Assembly (NCBI RefSeq): GCF_019097845.1
Contig: NZ_JAHRGM010000035.1
Coordinates: 124,001-188,000, forward strand
Length of the DNA: 64,000 nt
Direction: 5' to 3'
From: Sphingobium sp. AS12
GTDB lineage: Bacteria > Pseudomonadota > Alphaproteobacteria > Sphingomonadales > Sphingomonadaceae
Below, piece after piece: positions 1-9,574 of the stretch. The position numbers were made by a program, and so were the translations under genes. Every line of letters begins with the position of its first letter. Within the stretch, counting starts at the first letter, position 1. The notes beneath the pieces are model-generated. The model searched no databases. It had not been told where the DNA came from and saw only the letters and a program-made list of their open reading frames with translations.

Positions 1-406
1 TGCCCCGCGGCGGATCGCCCGCCGCCTCCAGCAGCGCGTTTTCGCTGTCGGTAAAGATACGGGACCGGACGATGAAGCGCACCCCTTCGGGGCCTTCCAA
101 CGACATGCCCGCGCCCCGTCCGGGCACCATGTCGATCGTCACCTGCGTATGACGCCAATAGTCGAACTGGGCCGCGCCGATCCATACGGGAACATCGCCC
201 GCCACATGGCCCAGCAGGACGTCCTGCGCGCCGACCCTGAACTCGCCGCGAGGGAAGCACATCGGCGCGGAACCATCGCAACAGCCGCCCGACTGGTGGA
301 ACATTAACGGCCCGTGCTTCGCAGCCAATTGCGCCATCAGCGCCAGCGCTGCGTCGGTCGCCAATATACGGGGCGGAAGCGGTGTCGTCACAGCCAGGCC
401 TTCCAT
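1..406 (-). CDS. DUF779 family protein (3' end outside window)
   Basis: The minus-strand frame from an ATG at 406 runs off the left edge without a stop, giving at least 135 residues. It contains the DUF779 signature HGPLMFHQSGGCCDG (about residues 29-43), followed by APMCFPRGEF. DUF779 proteins are small, of unknown function, and typically encoded next to aldehyde dehydrogenases, as here. It follows the aldehyde dehydrogenase by 87 bp and is probably cotranscribed. The Cys pair and His suggest metal binding, but no reaction is established. No clear ribosome binding site precedes the start, so the start is provisional; the family assignment is firm. Confidence 0.85.
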   Translation of the reverse strand, partial: MEGLAVTTPLPPRILATDAALALMAQLAAKHGPLMFHQSGGCCDGSAPMCFPRGEFRVGAQDVLLGHVAGDVPVWIGAAQFDYWRHTQVTIDMVPGRGAGMSLEGPEGVRFIVRSRIFTDSENALLEAAGDPPRG

Positions 407-493
407 CAAAAAATGGGGCGGACGTCCCCAAAGGACGCCCGCCGGGGACGAAGGCGCTCGAAGGGGAGAGGCAAGCGCCTTCGGTGCGACCCG

Positions 494-2014
494 TTAGAAA
501 AAGCCCAGCGCCTTTGGGCTATAGCTGACCAGCAGATTCTTGGTCTGCTGATAATGATCCAACATCATCTTGTGATTCTCGCGACCAATGCCCGACTGTT
601 TGAACCCGCCAAATGCCGCATGGGCGGGATAGGCGTGGTAACAGTTGGTCCAGACGCGACCGGCGTGAATGCCCCGGCCCATGCGATAGGCGCGGCTGCC
701 GTCGCGGGTCCACACGCCAGCACCCAGCCCATAGAGCGTGTCATTGGCAATGGCGAGCGCTTCGGCTTCATCCTTGAAGGTGGTGACGGCCAGTACCGGG
801 CCGAAAATCTCTTCCTGAAAGATGCGCATCGCGTTGTGGCCCTTCAGGACCGTCGGGGTGACATAATAGCCCTCGCTCAGTTCGCCATCCAGATGGGCGC
901 GCGCGCCGCCGGTCAGCAGTTCAGCCCCTTCGGCCAGACCGATCTCGATATAGGAGAGGATCTTTTCCAGCTGGTCGTTCGACGCCTGCGCGCCGATCAT
1001 GGTGGCCGGGTCGAGCGGGCTGCCCTGCTTGATCGCCTTCACCCGCGCAATCGCGCGTTCGATGAACTTTTCGTAGATCGACTCCTGGATCAGCGCCCGG
1101 CTGGGGCAGGTGCAGACTTCGCCCTGATTGAGCGCGAACATTGCAAAGCCTTCCAGGCATTTGTCGAAATAATCGTCATCCGCATCCATCACGTCGGCAA
1201 AGAAGATGTTGGGCGATTTGCCGCCCAGCTCCAGCGTGACGGGAATCAGATTTTCCGACGCATATTGCATGATCAGGCGGCCGGTCGTCGTTTCGCCGGT
1301 GAAGGCGATCTTGCTGATCCGCTTGTTGCTGGCCAGCGGCTTGCCCGCCTCCACGCCAAAGCCGTTGACGACGTTCAGCACGCCGGGCGGCAGCAGGTCG
1401 CCGATAATGTCCAGCAGCACCAGGATCGACATCGGCGTCTGCTCGGCGGGTTTCAGGACGATGCAATTGCCCGCGGCCAGCGCCGGTGCCAGCTTCCACA
1501 CAGCCATCAGGATCGGGAAATTCCACGGGATGATCTGGCCGACCACGCCCAGCGGTTCGTGAAAATGATAGGCGATCGTGTCATGATCAATCTCGCTGAT
1601 CGACCCTTCCTGCGCGCGGACGCAACCGGCGAAATAGCGGAAATGGTCGATGGCGAGGGGAATGTCGGCATGGGTCGTCTCGCGGATCGGCTTGCCATTG
1701 TCGATCGTCTCGGCCATCGCGATCAGATCGAGGTTCGCTTCCATCCGGTCGGCGATCTTGAGCAGGATGTTCGACCGGTCGGTCGAGGACGTTTTGCCCC
1801 AGCCATCCTTCGCCTTGTGCGCGGCATCCAGCGCCAGCTCGATATCCTCAGCCGTACCGCGCGCGATCGTGCCGACGACTTGCCCCGTCACGGGAGAGAT
1901 ATTCTCGAAATAGCCGCCCTTGACCGGCGCGACCCACTGGCCGCCGATATAATTGTCATATTGGTCACGGATCAGCGTCTTGCCGGTGAACCGCTCCATC
2001 GCCTGCTGCAGCAT
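494..2014 (-). CDS. NAD-dependent aldehyde dehydrogenase (AldB/ExaC-like)
   Basis: This 506-residue protein is a full-length ALDH-superfamily enzyme oxidising an aldehyde to a carboxylate with NAD(P). Visible catalytic elements are PWNFP (Asn165), LKPAE (Lys188), the general base Glu262 in LELGGKSPN, and the nucleophile Cys301 in [11 protein letters not shown]. The CTCPSR variant is typical of the acetaldehyde dehydrogenase subgroup found with PQQ alcohol dehydrogenases. The frame is open further upstream, but the ATG at 2014 has AGGAG seven bases before it and fits family length. A copy of the cluster-wide 17-bp motif lies 59 bp upstream. Together with DUF779 it probably handles the aldehyde product of an alcohol dehydrogenase outside the window. 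Confidence 0.93.
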   Translation of the reverse strand: MLQQAMERFTGKTLIRDQYDNYIGGQWVAPVKGGYFENISPVTGQVVGTIARGTAEDIELALDAAHKAKDGWGKTSSTDRSNILLKIADRMEANLDLIAMAETIDNGKPIRETTHADIPLAIDHFRYFAGCVRAQEGSISEIDHDTIAYHFHEPLGVVGQIIPWNFPILMAVWKLAPALAAGNCIVLKPAEQTPMSILVLLDIIGDLLPPGVLNVVNGFGVEAGKPLASNKRISKIAFTGETTTGRLIMQYASENLIPVTLELGGKSPNIFFADVMDADDDYFDKCLEGFAMFALNQGEVCTCPSRALIQESIYEKFIERAIARVKAIKQGSPLDPATMIGAQASNDQLEKILSYIEIGLAEGAELLTGGARAHLDGELSEGYYVTPTVLKGHNAMRIFQEEIFGPVLAVTTFKDEAEALAIANDTLYGLGAGVWTRDGSRAYRMGRGIHAGRVWTNCYHAYPAHAAFGGFKQSGIGRENHKMMLDHYQQTKNLLVSYSPKALGFF

Positions 2015-2073
2015 TGCCCTACTCCTATATTGTCGAAATTGGCTGAAAGCATGGCGCGGCGACCGGGGCCGGG

Positions 2074-2090
2074 CCATTGCACCTTGGGTC
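2074..2090 (-). promoter_or_regulatory. Cluster motif copy 1, upstream of aldehyde dehydrogenase
   Basis: On the minus strand this reads GACCCAAGGTGCAATGG and ends 59 bp before the aldehyde dehydrogenase ATG. The same 17-bp pattern occurs three more times in the first 7.4 kb, each oriented towards the downstream gene. It is probably an activator site overlapping the -35 region; the binding protein is not identified. Confidence 0.6.
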
Positions 2091-2536
2091 TATTTCACTT
2101 TGGCAAGCGCCGCCGTCATGCGCTTGGCGGCAAAGGGCGGCAGCTTGACCGCCTTGGCCGCGGTCAGTTCGGCGGCGGACACCTTGCCCACCTGCACCAG
2201 CGCGACCATGCCCATCGAATAATGGGGCATACATTTGATGCCATAGAGGCCCGGCTTGGCGACGGTTAGGACCATCTCCTTGTTCACCACACCCTTTACG
2301 GGCGTCGCGCCTGCGGGCAGCATATTGGCCATCGTCTCGGCATTATGGCTGGGGTCGCTCGGCTTGAAACGGATCGTGTCTCCGGGCGCTGCCTTCACGA
2401 AGGACGGCTCGAACACCATCGCCCCGTCGGCACCCTGATTCTTCATATGGACGACAAATTCCTTCGCCGCGGCGGGCAGCGGCGAGAGGAGCAGGGCGGC
2501 AGCGGCAAGGCCACCAGACAGGCGCAGGTCGATCAC
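2090..2536 (-). CDS. Pseudoazurin (periplasmic blue copper protein)
   Basis: This is a small type-1 copper electron carrier. With the GTG start at 2536 (GGAG six bases upstream) it has 148 residues: a signal peptide of about 24 residues ending PAAA, then the cupredoxin domain. The copper ligands are His64, Cys102, His105 and Met110. In the predicted mature protein these are His40, Cys78, His81 and Met86, exactly the classical pseudoazurin numbering, which supports the cleavage site. An ATG at 2548 is an alternative start but leaves an acidic residue stretch before the signal peptide and has no better ribosome site. In this quinoprotein-associated cluster it may accept electrons from a PQQ dehydrogenase (inference). 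A motif copy lies 73 bp upstream. Confidence 0.92.
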   Translation of the reverse strand: MIDLRLSGGLAAAALLLSPLPAAAKEFVVHMKNQGADGAMVFEPSFVKAAPGDTIRFKPSDPSHNAETMANMLPAGATPVKGVVNKEMVLTVAKPGLYGIKCMPHYSMGMVALVQVGKVSAAELTAAKAVKLPPFAAKRMTAALAKVK

Positions 2537-2609
2537 ATCACTCTCCATGGAATCGCACGGCTCGTGGCCGCTGGATTGAGAGGAGAGTGCCGCTGGAGCG
2601 TGACGGCGC

Positions 2610-2626
2610 ACAATGGGCCTTTGGTC
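2610..2626 (-). promoter_or_regulatory. Cluster motif copy 2, upstream of pseudoazurin
   Basis: The minus strand reads GACCAAAGGCCCATTGT, the most divergent of the four copies (13 of the first 16 positions match the copy at 3188). It ends 73 bp before the pseudoazurin start and has the same orientation relative to its gene as the others. Confidence 0.5.
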
Positions 2627-3169
2627 CTATGGGGCGATGCCGCCATCGGGCTGAACCGGGGCGAGCGGCAGGCCAAGGTCGCGCCAGCCATCGGTTCCCT
2701 CCGCCAGCCACCAGATGTTGCTATAGCCCATCGCGCGCAGCCTTCTGGCGGCATTCCAGCCCATCCAGCAATCGGCGCGGCAAAAAAGGATCAGCATCTG
2801 CCCGCGCTTTCGCCCGGTCAGCCGGGCCATGCCCTTGGCAAAGGCTTGCGCAATGACAGGATCGGGCTGGCCGCGCCCTGCTTCGGGGAACCAGTGCGCG
2901 CCGGGGATGGATACATGGGCGGACGCCAGCCGCCAGCGGCCATCCGGCGCGCGATGGCCACCTTCAGCGGGCAGGACGTCGATAAATATGGCGTCCCGGT
3001 TGGACATCAATTGCGCCGCCGCCGCTGGTGCGATTCGCCCGACCCCGGCGGGCGGCTGTCGCACCGGCGCGCGATAATGCGCGATGCGATAGCCTTCGGC
3101 ATCGAACAACGACTCCTGCGCCAGGCTCGGCGACGCCAGCAGCAAGGCGGCTATGATGAAGCGGCGCAT
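2627..3169 (-). CDS. PQQ-dependent catabolism-associated CXXXCW protein (rhodanese fold)
   Basis: This 180-residue exported protein has a signal peptide (residues 1-17, ending SLA) and a rhodanese-like domain. The hallmark is CRADCWMGWNAA (Cys130, Cys134, Trp135), the motif that defines the family found beside PQQ-dependent alcohol dehydrogenases. Its biochemical role is unknown; a thiol-based accessory function in the periplasm is plausible. The ATG at 3169 is preceded by AGGAG at good spacing; the frame opens six codons earlier but without such a site. It is divergent from the SoxYZ-like gene, with which the family is usually associated. Confidence 0.88.
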   Translation of the reverse strand: MRRFIIAALLLASPSLAQESLFDAEGYRIAHYRAPVRQPPAGVGRIAPAAAAQLMSNRDAIFIDVLPAEGGHRAPDGRWRLASAHVSIPGAHWFPEAGRGQPDPVIAQAFAKGMARLTGRKRGQMLILFCRADCWMGWNAARRLRAMGYSNIWWLAEGTDGWRDLGLPLAPVQPDGGIAP

Positions 3170-3187
3170 GATCGTCTCCTGGCCCAT

Positions 3188-3204
3188 GACCCAAGGACCA
3201 ATGG
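3188..3204 (+). promoter_or_regulatory. Cluster motif copy 3, upstream of SoxYZ-like gene
   Basis: The plus strand reads GACCCAAGGACCAATGG in the 80-bp divergent gap between the CXXXCW gene and the SoxYZ-like gene. It ends 45 bp before the SoxYZ-like ATG, in the same relative orientation as the other copies. Confidence 0.6.
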
Positions 3205-3249
3205 TAGCGCGTCGCGCGCGGGATTAGACCTGTCATAAGGGAGAAGGTC

Positions 3250-4047
3250 ATGCGCAGGCCAACGAGGCTTTGGGTCGCACTCATGCTGATGCTGGCACCT
3301 GCCAGTGCCGGGGCCATACCGCCTGCCGATCCGTTGGGTTCACCGATGTGGAGCGCCCATGCCCGCACCCTATTCGGCGATGATCCGGTGCGCTTCGATC
3401 CGCGGGTGATCGTCTCCTTTCCGATGATCGCGGAAAACCAGCGCGCCTTTCCGGTCGTCATCGACTCGCGTGGCATTGTGGGGGTCAGGCGGATGATCCT
3501 GCTGGCGGATCTTAATCCCATACCCGTCGCGATCGACTATCGCCCCGCCCATGCCGCGCCCTATATCGCGACCCGGATCAAGCTGGACCAGCGCACCCCG
3601 GTGCGTGGCGCAGTGCAACTCGACAGCGGACAATGGCTGGTGTCAGGCGGCTGGGTCGATGCCGCTGGCGGGGGATGTTCCGCACCGCCGGTCAGCCGGG
3701 TCAAGGGCGACTGGGCCGATCATCTGGGCGAGATACGCGGCGAAGTCTGGCCGATGGCGAACGGCCAACGCCGGGTGCGGCTAAGTTTTCGGCATCCGAT
3801 GGATACTGGCCTTGTGGAAAATATCGCCACCTATCATCTGGAGGCCTTGTCGGTGATCGACGGGGCCGGCCGTCTGCTGGGGGACATGGACATTTGGGCA
3901 TCCGTCTCGGAAGATCCCGCAATCACTCTGTTGGTGGACAGCGCAGCAGATGCGACGCTGCGCGTTGCGGCGCGTGATACCAACGGGCGCGACTATCGCG
4001 CCGCGCTAACGCCGGCGCGCCAGTCCCCCATGCCAGGTGGACGATGA
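3250..4047 (+). CDS. Quinoprotein dehydrogenase-associated SoxYZ-like carrier
   Basis: This 265-residue exported protein fuses a SoxY-like domain (about residues 30-160) to a SoxZ-like domain (about 170-258). Its signal peptide ends near residue 22 (ASAGA). In SoxY a conserved cysteine in a GGCGG tail carries the substrate; here the equivalent is probably Cys143 in AAGGGCSAPP. The family accompanies PQQ dehydrogenases lacking a sulfur-oxidation system, so it is thought to serve a quinoprotein electron relay, not thiosulfate oxidation. GGGAGAAGGTC sits just upstream of the ATG. Its stop overlaps the next start (ATGA), so the two are translationally coupled. Confidence 0.85.
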   Translation: MRRPTRLWVALMLMLAPASAGAIPPADPLGSPMWSAHARTLFGDDPVRFDPRVIVSFPMIAENQRAFPVVIDSRGIVGVRRMILLADLNPIPVAIDYRPAHAAPYIATRIKLDQRTPVRGAVQLDSGQWLVSGGWVDAAGGGCSAPPVSRVKGDWADHLGEIRGEVWPMANGQRRVRLSFRHPMDTGLVENIATYHLEALSVIDGAGRLLGDMDIWASVSEDPAITLLVDSAADATLRVAARDTNGRDYRAALTPARQSPMPGGR

Positions 4048-4994
4048 TATTGTCGCGCCGCGCCATGCTGGGCGGAATGGCGAGCCTGGCGGCTGCACCC
4101 GCCCGCGCGGCGGACTATGTCATCACGCCAGTGGTGATCGGCGATGGCATCTGGATGGTCCGCGGCGCTGATGAGCCGATCGAGTCCCGTAATGGCGGGG
4201 CGATCGCCAATATCGCCATCATCGCAACGCCTGCCGGAACCGTGTTGTGGGAATGCGGCCCATCGCTGCGCTATGCCCGCGCCCTGCGGCAGGTGGCCGA
4301 GCGACTGACCGGCGCGCGCATCGTGCGAGTCTATGTCAGCCATCTCCATCCCGATCATGGCATGGGGCTGGCCGCCTTCGACCCGGCCATCGTTGCTGCG
4401 CTACCCGGCACGATCGCCGCGCTGGCGGCGCAAGGGCAGGGCTACGCCGATGGGATGTACCGGTTGCTGGGCGACTGGATGCGCGGTACCGACCTGATCC
4501 TGCCGGGGCGGGCGATCATGACGGCGCAGGAGGATTTTGGCGGGCGGGCGCTACGCCTGCTTGCGCTCTCGGGCCATAGTAGCGCGGATCTGGCGCTGCT
4601 GGACGAGCGGACCGGTATGCTGCTGGGTGGTGATCTGGTGTTTAACGATCGTGCGCCCAGCACGCCGACCGCAGTGCTTCCAGCCTGGCGCGCCAGCCTC
4701 GACCAGTTGCAGGTACTGCCCCATGGCGCTCTCCTGCCCGGCCATGGGCCGATCGATCCGGCCGGGATCGCAGCCATAGCCCAGACCGGCGACTGGCTTA
4801 ACTGGCTGGAGGGCGCATTGACGCAAGCGGTGCGCGATGGGCTCGACATGGTGGAGGCGGGCAATCTGCCGATTCCCGACCGTTTCGCCCAAATGGCCGT
4901 TGCCCGCTACGAAATGCAGCGCAGCGTCTCGCACCTTTATCCAGGCCTTGAAGCGTCGCTGCTGCCGCGCATCGACGTCAAAAGCGCGCCCTGA
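4044..4994 (+). CDS. Quinoprotein relay system metallo-hydrolase (MBL fold, Tat-exported)
   Basis: This 316-residue metallo-beta-lactamase-fold protein has the HxHxDH motif (His100, His102, Asp104, His105), with further metal ligands at His178, Asp197 and His234 (PGHGP). The N-terminus SRRAMLGGMASLAAA is a twin-arginine signal ending at about residue 22, so it should reach the periplasm folded with its metal. MBL proteins of this type are paired with SoxYZ-like carriers beside PQQ dehydrogenases, as in SoxH-type accessory hydrolases. The 4-bp overlap with the upstream gene supports one operon. Its 3' end overlaps the convergent TonB receptor gene by 17 bp. Confidence 0.85.
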   Translation: MILSRRAMLGGMASLAAAPARAADYVITPVVIGDGIWMVRGADEPIESRNGGAIANIAIIATPAGTVLWECGPSLRYARALRQVAERLTGARIVRVYVSHLHPDHGMGLAAFDPAIVAALPGTIAALAAQGQGYADGMYRLLGDWMRGTDLILPGRAIMTAQEDFGGRALRLLALSGHSSADLALLDERTGMLLGGDLVFNDRAPSTPTAVLPAWRASLDQLQVLPHGALLPGHGPIDPAGIAAIAQTGDWLNWLEGALTQAVRDGLDMVEAGNLPIPDRFAQMAVARYEMQRSVSHLYPGLEASLLPRIDVKSAP

Positions 4995-7287
4995 CCCCCA
5001 CTTGCCAGCGGCGCGGCGCACCCGGCCCATAGGCGCAGGGATTGGATGCGTCCGGCACCTCCTCCAGTTCGACTTCGTCGACTTCGCTGAACGTGCCGAA
5101 GGTCGCGTAGCGCCTGCCAAGGGCGTTGCGGACCTCGCCGAACAGGCTGACGCCGCGCACCAGATCCACGCTCGCGCGCAGGTTGACGATGGCGTAGCCA
5201 GCGAGGCGCGGCGTATCATTCCCCTCGTCCCCGACCAGATATTGGCCGGTTCGCGCAATCACATCGCCGCCGACCGTCCAGCCTCTCCCGGCATAATCCA
5301 GATTCAATGTCGCGCTGTGCCGGGCGATGCCGGGCAGGCGGTCGCCGCGTTCGACCGCGATCAAACCGTCCTCGTCGGATGTCGGATTGGCCGGGCTGGA
5401 AAGGCTGAGCGGCGCGCGATAGGTCGCGTCGGTGAAGGCATAGCTCAGGCCAGCGCTCAGGCCGCCCCGGCTCGCGCGGAGCGTCGCTTCCACGCCCTGC
5501 CGCCTTGTGCTGCCGATATTGCGGAAATAGGCGCGGCCCCGAATTTCCGACGCGACATATTGAATGTCGTTGCGATTGTCCGTGCGCCAGGCCGACAGCA
5601 GCCAGTCGATCGCAAAGCCGCCAAGCTGCGCCTTGCCTTTAGCGCCCGCTTCCCAGCTTTTGGCGACCACCTGCTTTAATGGCGGATCAGCGATGAAGAA
5701 GTTGGTCAGGCTGCACGGCGCATTTTCGTCGGCGCAGGACAGTTCGGCCGGGGTCGGCACGCGGTTGCTTTGTGCATAGCCTGCGCGCAGCACCAGTGCA
5801 TCGGACAGGCGATAGTCGAACTCGATGCCGGGATTGACCCTCTCGAACTTGTGTCGACCGTTAAGCGCAGTGCCGATCTGGTCCTGCAACACAACCCGCG
5901 CCTGGTTGTAGCGCAGCGCGATTTCGGCGGACAGGCGCGGGTTGATCGGCAGACGGTCCTGCACGAACACACCCCAGTAATCGGTATGGGCGACCAGCCC
6001 TACCGGCGCGATCGCGCCGTCGGGCTGGATGATGATCGGTCCCAGCCCTTCGACGCTGCGCTCATCGGTCATTGCGCCCAGCTCGGTGGACGTGTCGAAG
6101 CGGGTGCGGCTTGTGTCGTAACTCAAGCCAAGCGCCAGATGATTGTCGCCAGCACCCAAAGCGCGCTGGTCGATCAGCTGCACCAGCGCGCCCATCGCCC
6201 GCGTCGCGGTGCGCCCGCGATTAAGGACGCCATAGCCTTCACCGCCCAGCCTGTCGGTGATCGGATCACCGTTCGCGTCGGTCAGAACTGCCTGTTCTTC
6301 CTCACCGTCTGCATCGCCCACTGTCTCCAAACAGAGCAGACCCGATTGATCCTCATCCTCGCAGCCTTCAATGTCGGCAGCGTCCCCGTTGACGCTCCGT
6401 AGCGTCAGCTTCTGGGCATAGAGCGTCCCTTCGATCCGCGTTCTTTCCGACAGTGCGACCCATGGGTGCAGGCTGACCCGGCCAAAGCGGCTGGCGCTGT
6501 TGTCGGGCCAGGTAAACACGGCCCGCCGATCGACCGCGAGCAGTTCCACCGGCGACACGCCATTGCCGGTCAGGTTGGTATCGGCCCCCACCAGTTTCAG
6601 GTGCAGGCCGCCGCCAGCCGTGTCGAAGCCAAGATCGAGATAGCCATTATACAGCGTCGATGGCGAAAAGGCGCGCCAGCCATCGTCGCGTGTATATTGG
6701 AAGGCAGCAAAGGCGCTGACATCGCCACGCGCGCCTCCGGCCGCGATGCTCGCTTCGGTCATGCCGAACCGGCCGCGCGACAGGCTGGCGTCCAGCCCCG
6801 GATCGCTTACGCCTGTCTTGGTATCGATCAGCAGCGCCCCGCCGAGCGCATTGAGACCATAGACCGCGCTTTTGTCGAGCAGGCTGATCCGGGCGATCGC
6901 CGCTTCGGGCAGCAAGTCGAACTGCATCGTATCGCCAAAGGGCTGGTTGAAGCGCGCGCCGTCCAGATAGACCGCGATTCCCTGCGCCTGCCCCTGAAGC
7001 GGCGAGGCGACGAAGCCGCGATAGACGAGATTGGGCTGCCACGGGTTATTCTGCGCGTCCAGCAGGGTGACGCCCGCAAAGTTGCGGACCAGCGCGCCGA
7101 GCAGATCGGGGCTGCCACCTTTGCCGATATCGGCAGCGGACAGCGACAGGCCATCGTCGCTGTCAATGCCGCCGCCTGGCGCAGTGACGATGATCGGCTG
7201 GCGCGCCGCCTCCACATCGTCCGCCCGCGCGACCCCGCCACACAGTGCCATCGCGCTGGTTGCCAGCAGCGTTGCGATGCCCTTCAT
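4978..7287 (-). CDS. TonB-dependent outer-membrane receptor, quinoprotein cluster
   Basis: This 769-residue protein has a signal peptide (residues 1-22, ending ARA), a TonB-box-like segment PIIVTAP, a plug domain (about 35-160, with the typical LDGARFNQPFG and NALGGALLIDT) and a C-terminal beta-barrel ending in an aromatic-rich strand (VGVRARF). The start has AGGGAGGACGGC upstream. It imports an unknown ligand. It shares the cluster promoter motif, so PQQ, a metal cofactor or the alcohol substrate are reasonable candidates; nothing in the sequence decides between them. PQQ uptake by a TonB receptor is known in other bacteria. Confidence 0.9.
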   Translation of the reverse strand: MKGIATLLATSAMALCGGVARADDVEAARQPIIVTAPGGGIDSDDGLSLSAADIGKGGSPDLLGALVRNFAGVTLLDAQNNPWQPNLVYRGFVASPLQGQAQGIAVYLDGARFNQPFGDTMQFDLLPEAAIARISLLDKSAVYGLNALGGALLIDTKTGVSDPGLDASLSRGRFGMTEASIAAGGARGDVSAFAAFQYTRDDGWRAFSPSTLYNGYLDLGFDTAGGGLHLKLVGADTNLTGNGVSPVELLAVDRRAVFTWPDNSASRFGRVSLHPWVALSERTRIEGTLYAQKLTLRSVNGDAADIEGCEDEDQSGLLCLETVGDADGEEEQAVLTDANGDPITDRLGGEGYGVLNRGRTATRAMGALVQLIDQRALGAGDNHLALGLSYDTSRTRFDTSTELGAMTDERSVEGLGPIIIQPDGAIAPVGLVAHTDYWGVFVQDRLPINPRLSAEIALRYNQARVVLQDQIGTALNGRHKFERVNPGIEFDYRLSDALVLRAGYAQSNRVPTPAELSCADENAPCSLTNFFIADPPLKQVVAKSWEAGAKGKAQLGGFAIDWLLSAWRTDNRNDIQYVASEIRGRAYFRNIGSTRRQGVEATLRASRGGLSAGLSYAFTDATYRAPLSLSSPANPTSDEDGLIAVERGDRLPGIARHSATLNLDYAGRGWTVGGDVIARTGQYLVGDEGNDTPRLAGYAIVNLRASVDLVRGVSLFGEVRNALGRRYATFGTFSEVDEVELEEVPDASNPCAYGPGAPRRWQVGVRARF

Positions 7288-7340
7288 GCCGTCCTCCCTG
7301 TATGTTTGGGAAGAAGGCTAGGGGGCGGGCGGACGGTGCT

Positions 7341-7357
7341 CCATTAGACCTTGGGTC
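7341..7357 (-). promoter_or_regulatory. Cluster motif copy 4, upstream of TonB receptor
   Basis: The minus strand reads GACCCAAGGTCTAATGG and ends 53 bp before the TonB receptor ATG. The spacing and direction match copies 1 and 3. Confidence 0.6.
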
Positions 7358-7366
7358 GGTCGCGCG

Positions 7367-9574
7367 TCAGCTCATTTGCGCTTTCAGCAATTTGTCGATG
7401 GTCAGCGGATAGTCGCGCAGCCGCAGCCCGGTGGCGTTGTAAATCGCATTGGCGACCGCCGCGCCCGCACCGCAAATGCCCAGCTCGCCCACGCCCTTGG
7501 CCTTCATCGGCGAGCTTTTATCGTCCAACTCGTCGATGAACAGCACATCCTGCTCCGGTATATCGGCATGAACAGGCACCGCATATTCGGCCATGTCATG
7601 ATTGATGAACAGGCCAAAGCGTGTGTCGACCTCCAGCGCCTCCATCAATGCCGATCCTGCCCCCATGGTCATCGCGCCAATCACCTGGCTGCGCGCGGAC
7701 TTGGGGTTGAGGATGCGCCCCGCGGCGAACGCGCCGCCCATGCGGCGAATGCGGACCTCGGCCGTGTCGATATCCACCCCGACCTCGCAAAAATGCGCGC
7801 CGAACGTCGCCTGGACATAGCGTTTGTCGAGGTCGCCAAACTCGATACTGTCCTGCGCCCACAGCCCCTCGCTTCCCGCCAGAGCGGCGAGCGTCTGCGA
7901 CTGGTTGCCCATTTTCACCAGCCCGTCGTCAAACTGCGCCTGATCAATCGGATAGCCCGCTTTCTCCGCAAGCTTTGCTCGCAGCGCCATAGCGGCGGCA
8001 TAGACGCCCGCAGTGGAACTGTTTGCGCCCCATTGCCCGCCAGAGCCAGCCGATGCGGGGAAGCGGCTGTCGCCCAGCCGCACGATGATGTCATCCAGCG
8101 ACACGCCCAGCATTTCCGCTGCCGTCTGGCCGATGATGGTATAGCTGCCGGTGCCGATGTCGGTCATGTCGGTTTCGACGATGACCTTGCCCGTGGCATC
8201 CACCCCTATCCGTGCGCCGGATTTGCCGACCAGATTGTTGCGGAAGGCGCTTGCCACACCCATGCCGACCAGCCAGCGGCCATCGCGGACCTTGCCGGGC
8301 TTTGCATTACGCTTGCTCCAGCCGAACCGGTCGGCGCCCGCACGCAGACACTCCACCAGCTTGCGGCTGGAATAGGGGCGCTGCGCCCCGGCTTCGGGAT
8401 CATATTGCACATCGTTGCGGATACGCAGTTCGACCGGATCGACGCCGCAGGCTTCCGCCAACTCGTCCATCGCCACTTCCAACGCTAACAGGCCGACCGC
8501 CTCGCCCGGCGCACGCATGGCATTGCCTTCAGGCAGATCGAGTGTCGCAAGCCGGTGCGCGGTCATCCGGTGCGCGCCACCATAGAGCAGTCGCGTCTGC
8601 ATCGCAGCCGTCTCGGTGCCGCCACCAGGTAGATCGCCCGACCAGACTTCATGACCTATGGCGTCGATCACCCCATTCTTGTCCGCGCCGATGCGGATCC
8701 GCTGGATCGTCGCGGGGCGATGGGTGGTGTTGTTGGGTATCTGGCTGCGGGCGATCGCGACCTTGACCGGCCGCCCGATTTGTTTCGCTCCCAATGCCGC
8801 GAGCAGCGCGTCGGCGCGCAGGAACAGCTTGGCCCCGAAGCCACCGCCAATATAGGGCGATACCAGCCGGACATTGGCCTTGGGGATGCCCAGCGTCTTG
8901 GCGACTTCCCCCACGCTCCAGGCAATCATCTGGTTCGCGGTCCATAGCGTCAGCTTTTCACCGTTCCATGCCGCCGTGGTGGCGTGCGGTTCCAGCATGG
9001 CATGGCTATGGTCGGGGGTGGTGTAGCGCTGGTCGATCCTGACGGCGGCCTTGGCAAAGGCTCCGTCAAAATCGCCAACGGCGCTGTCGGCGGCTCCGCT
9101 GAAGCCACCGTCTGGCGGTTTGACGGCGTTATCCTGTTCGGCGGCCAGATCGAACTTTCCGTCCTGCGGCGCATAGTCAATCCGCACCAGCTTAGCGGCG
9201 GCGCGCGCATTTTCAAACGTATTGGCGATAACCAATGCCAGCGCCTGATCATAATGCTTGATCGCCGGGCCGCCGAGCAGCGGGGCGGTGTTATAATTGC
9301 CCTTGCCCAGTTTCCCGGCATTGGCATGGGTGACGATGCCCAGCACGCCGGGCGCCGCTTCGGCAGCGCGCAGGTCCATGGCCGCGATCGTCCCCTTGGC
9401 GATCGCTGATCCGACGATCCAGCCATAGGCGGCATTGGGTGCCGCATCATGCCGTTCATAGGCATAGGGCGCGCTGCCCGTGACCTTGGCCGGGCCATCG
9501 ATCCGGTCATGGGCGACGCCGATGACCCGACCCTTGTCGATGGGATTTGTGATGGCGGGCGTATCGAATTTCAC
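7367..9574 (-). CDS. paoC: Aldehyde oxidoreductase molybdenum subunit (PaoC-like)
   Basis: This 735-residue protein is the molybdopterin-cytosine-dinucleotide subunit of a xanthine-dehydrogenase-family enzyme, close in size to E. coli PaoC (732). Domain order is the alpha/beta hammerhead (about 15-125) then the cofactor-binding domain. Visible elements are GGFGAK in the binding loop, a [10 protein letters not shown] segment, and the C-terminal [14 protein letters not shown], whose Glu (about residue 697) should be the base catalyst. It overlaps the FAD subunit gene by 4 bp and is the last gene of the operon. It should oxidise aldehydes to acids in the periplasm as a PaoABC heterotrimer. No PaoD/XdhC-type chaperone gene lies in the window. 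Confidence 0.92.
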   Translation of the reverse strand: MKFDTPAITNPIDKGRVIGVAHDRIDGPAKVTGSAPYAYERHDAAPNAAYGWIVGSAIAKGTIAAMDLRAAEAAPGVLGIVTHANAGKLGKGNYNTAPLLGGPAIKHYDQALALVIANTFENARAAAKLVRIDYAPQDGKFDLAAEQDNAVKPPDGGFSGAADSAVGDFDGAFAKAAVRIDQRYTTPDHSHAMLEPHATTAAWNGEKLTLWTANQMIAWSVGEVAKTLGIPKANVRLVSPYIGGGFGAKLFLRADALLAALGAKQIGRPVKVAIARSQIPNNTTHRPATIQRIRIGADKNGVIDAIGHEVWSGDLPGGGTETAAMQTRLLYGGAHRMTAHRLATLDLPEGNAMRAPGEAVGLLALEVAMDELAEACGVDPVELRIRNDVQYDPEAGAQRPYSSRKLVECLRAGADRFGWSKRNAKPGKVRDGRWLVGMGVASAFRNNLVGKSGARIGVDATGKVIVETDMTDIGTGSYTIIGQTAAEMLGVSLDDIIVRLGDSRFPASAGSGGQWGANSSTAGVYAAAMALRAKLAEKAGYPIDQAQFDDGLVKMGNQSQTLAALAGSEGLWAQDSIEFGDLDKRYVQATFGAHFCEVGVDIDTAEVRIRRMGGAFAAGRILNPKSARSQVIGAMTMGAGSALMEALEVDTRFGLFINHDMAEYAVPVHADIPEQDVLFIDELDDKSSPMKAKGVGELGICGAGAAVANAIYNATGLRLRDYPLTIDKLLKAQMS

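Noticed and set aside
314..2269. Long plus-strand open frame antisense to the aldehyde dehydrogenase
   Set aside because: It lies opposite a clear ALDH gene, has no family motifs, and is the usual antisense by-product of high-GC codon bias.
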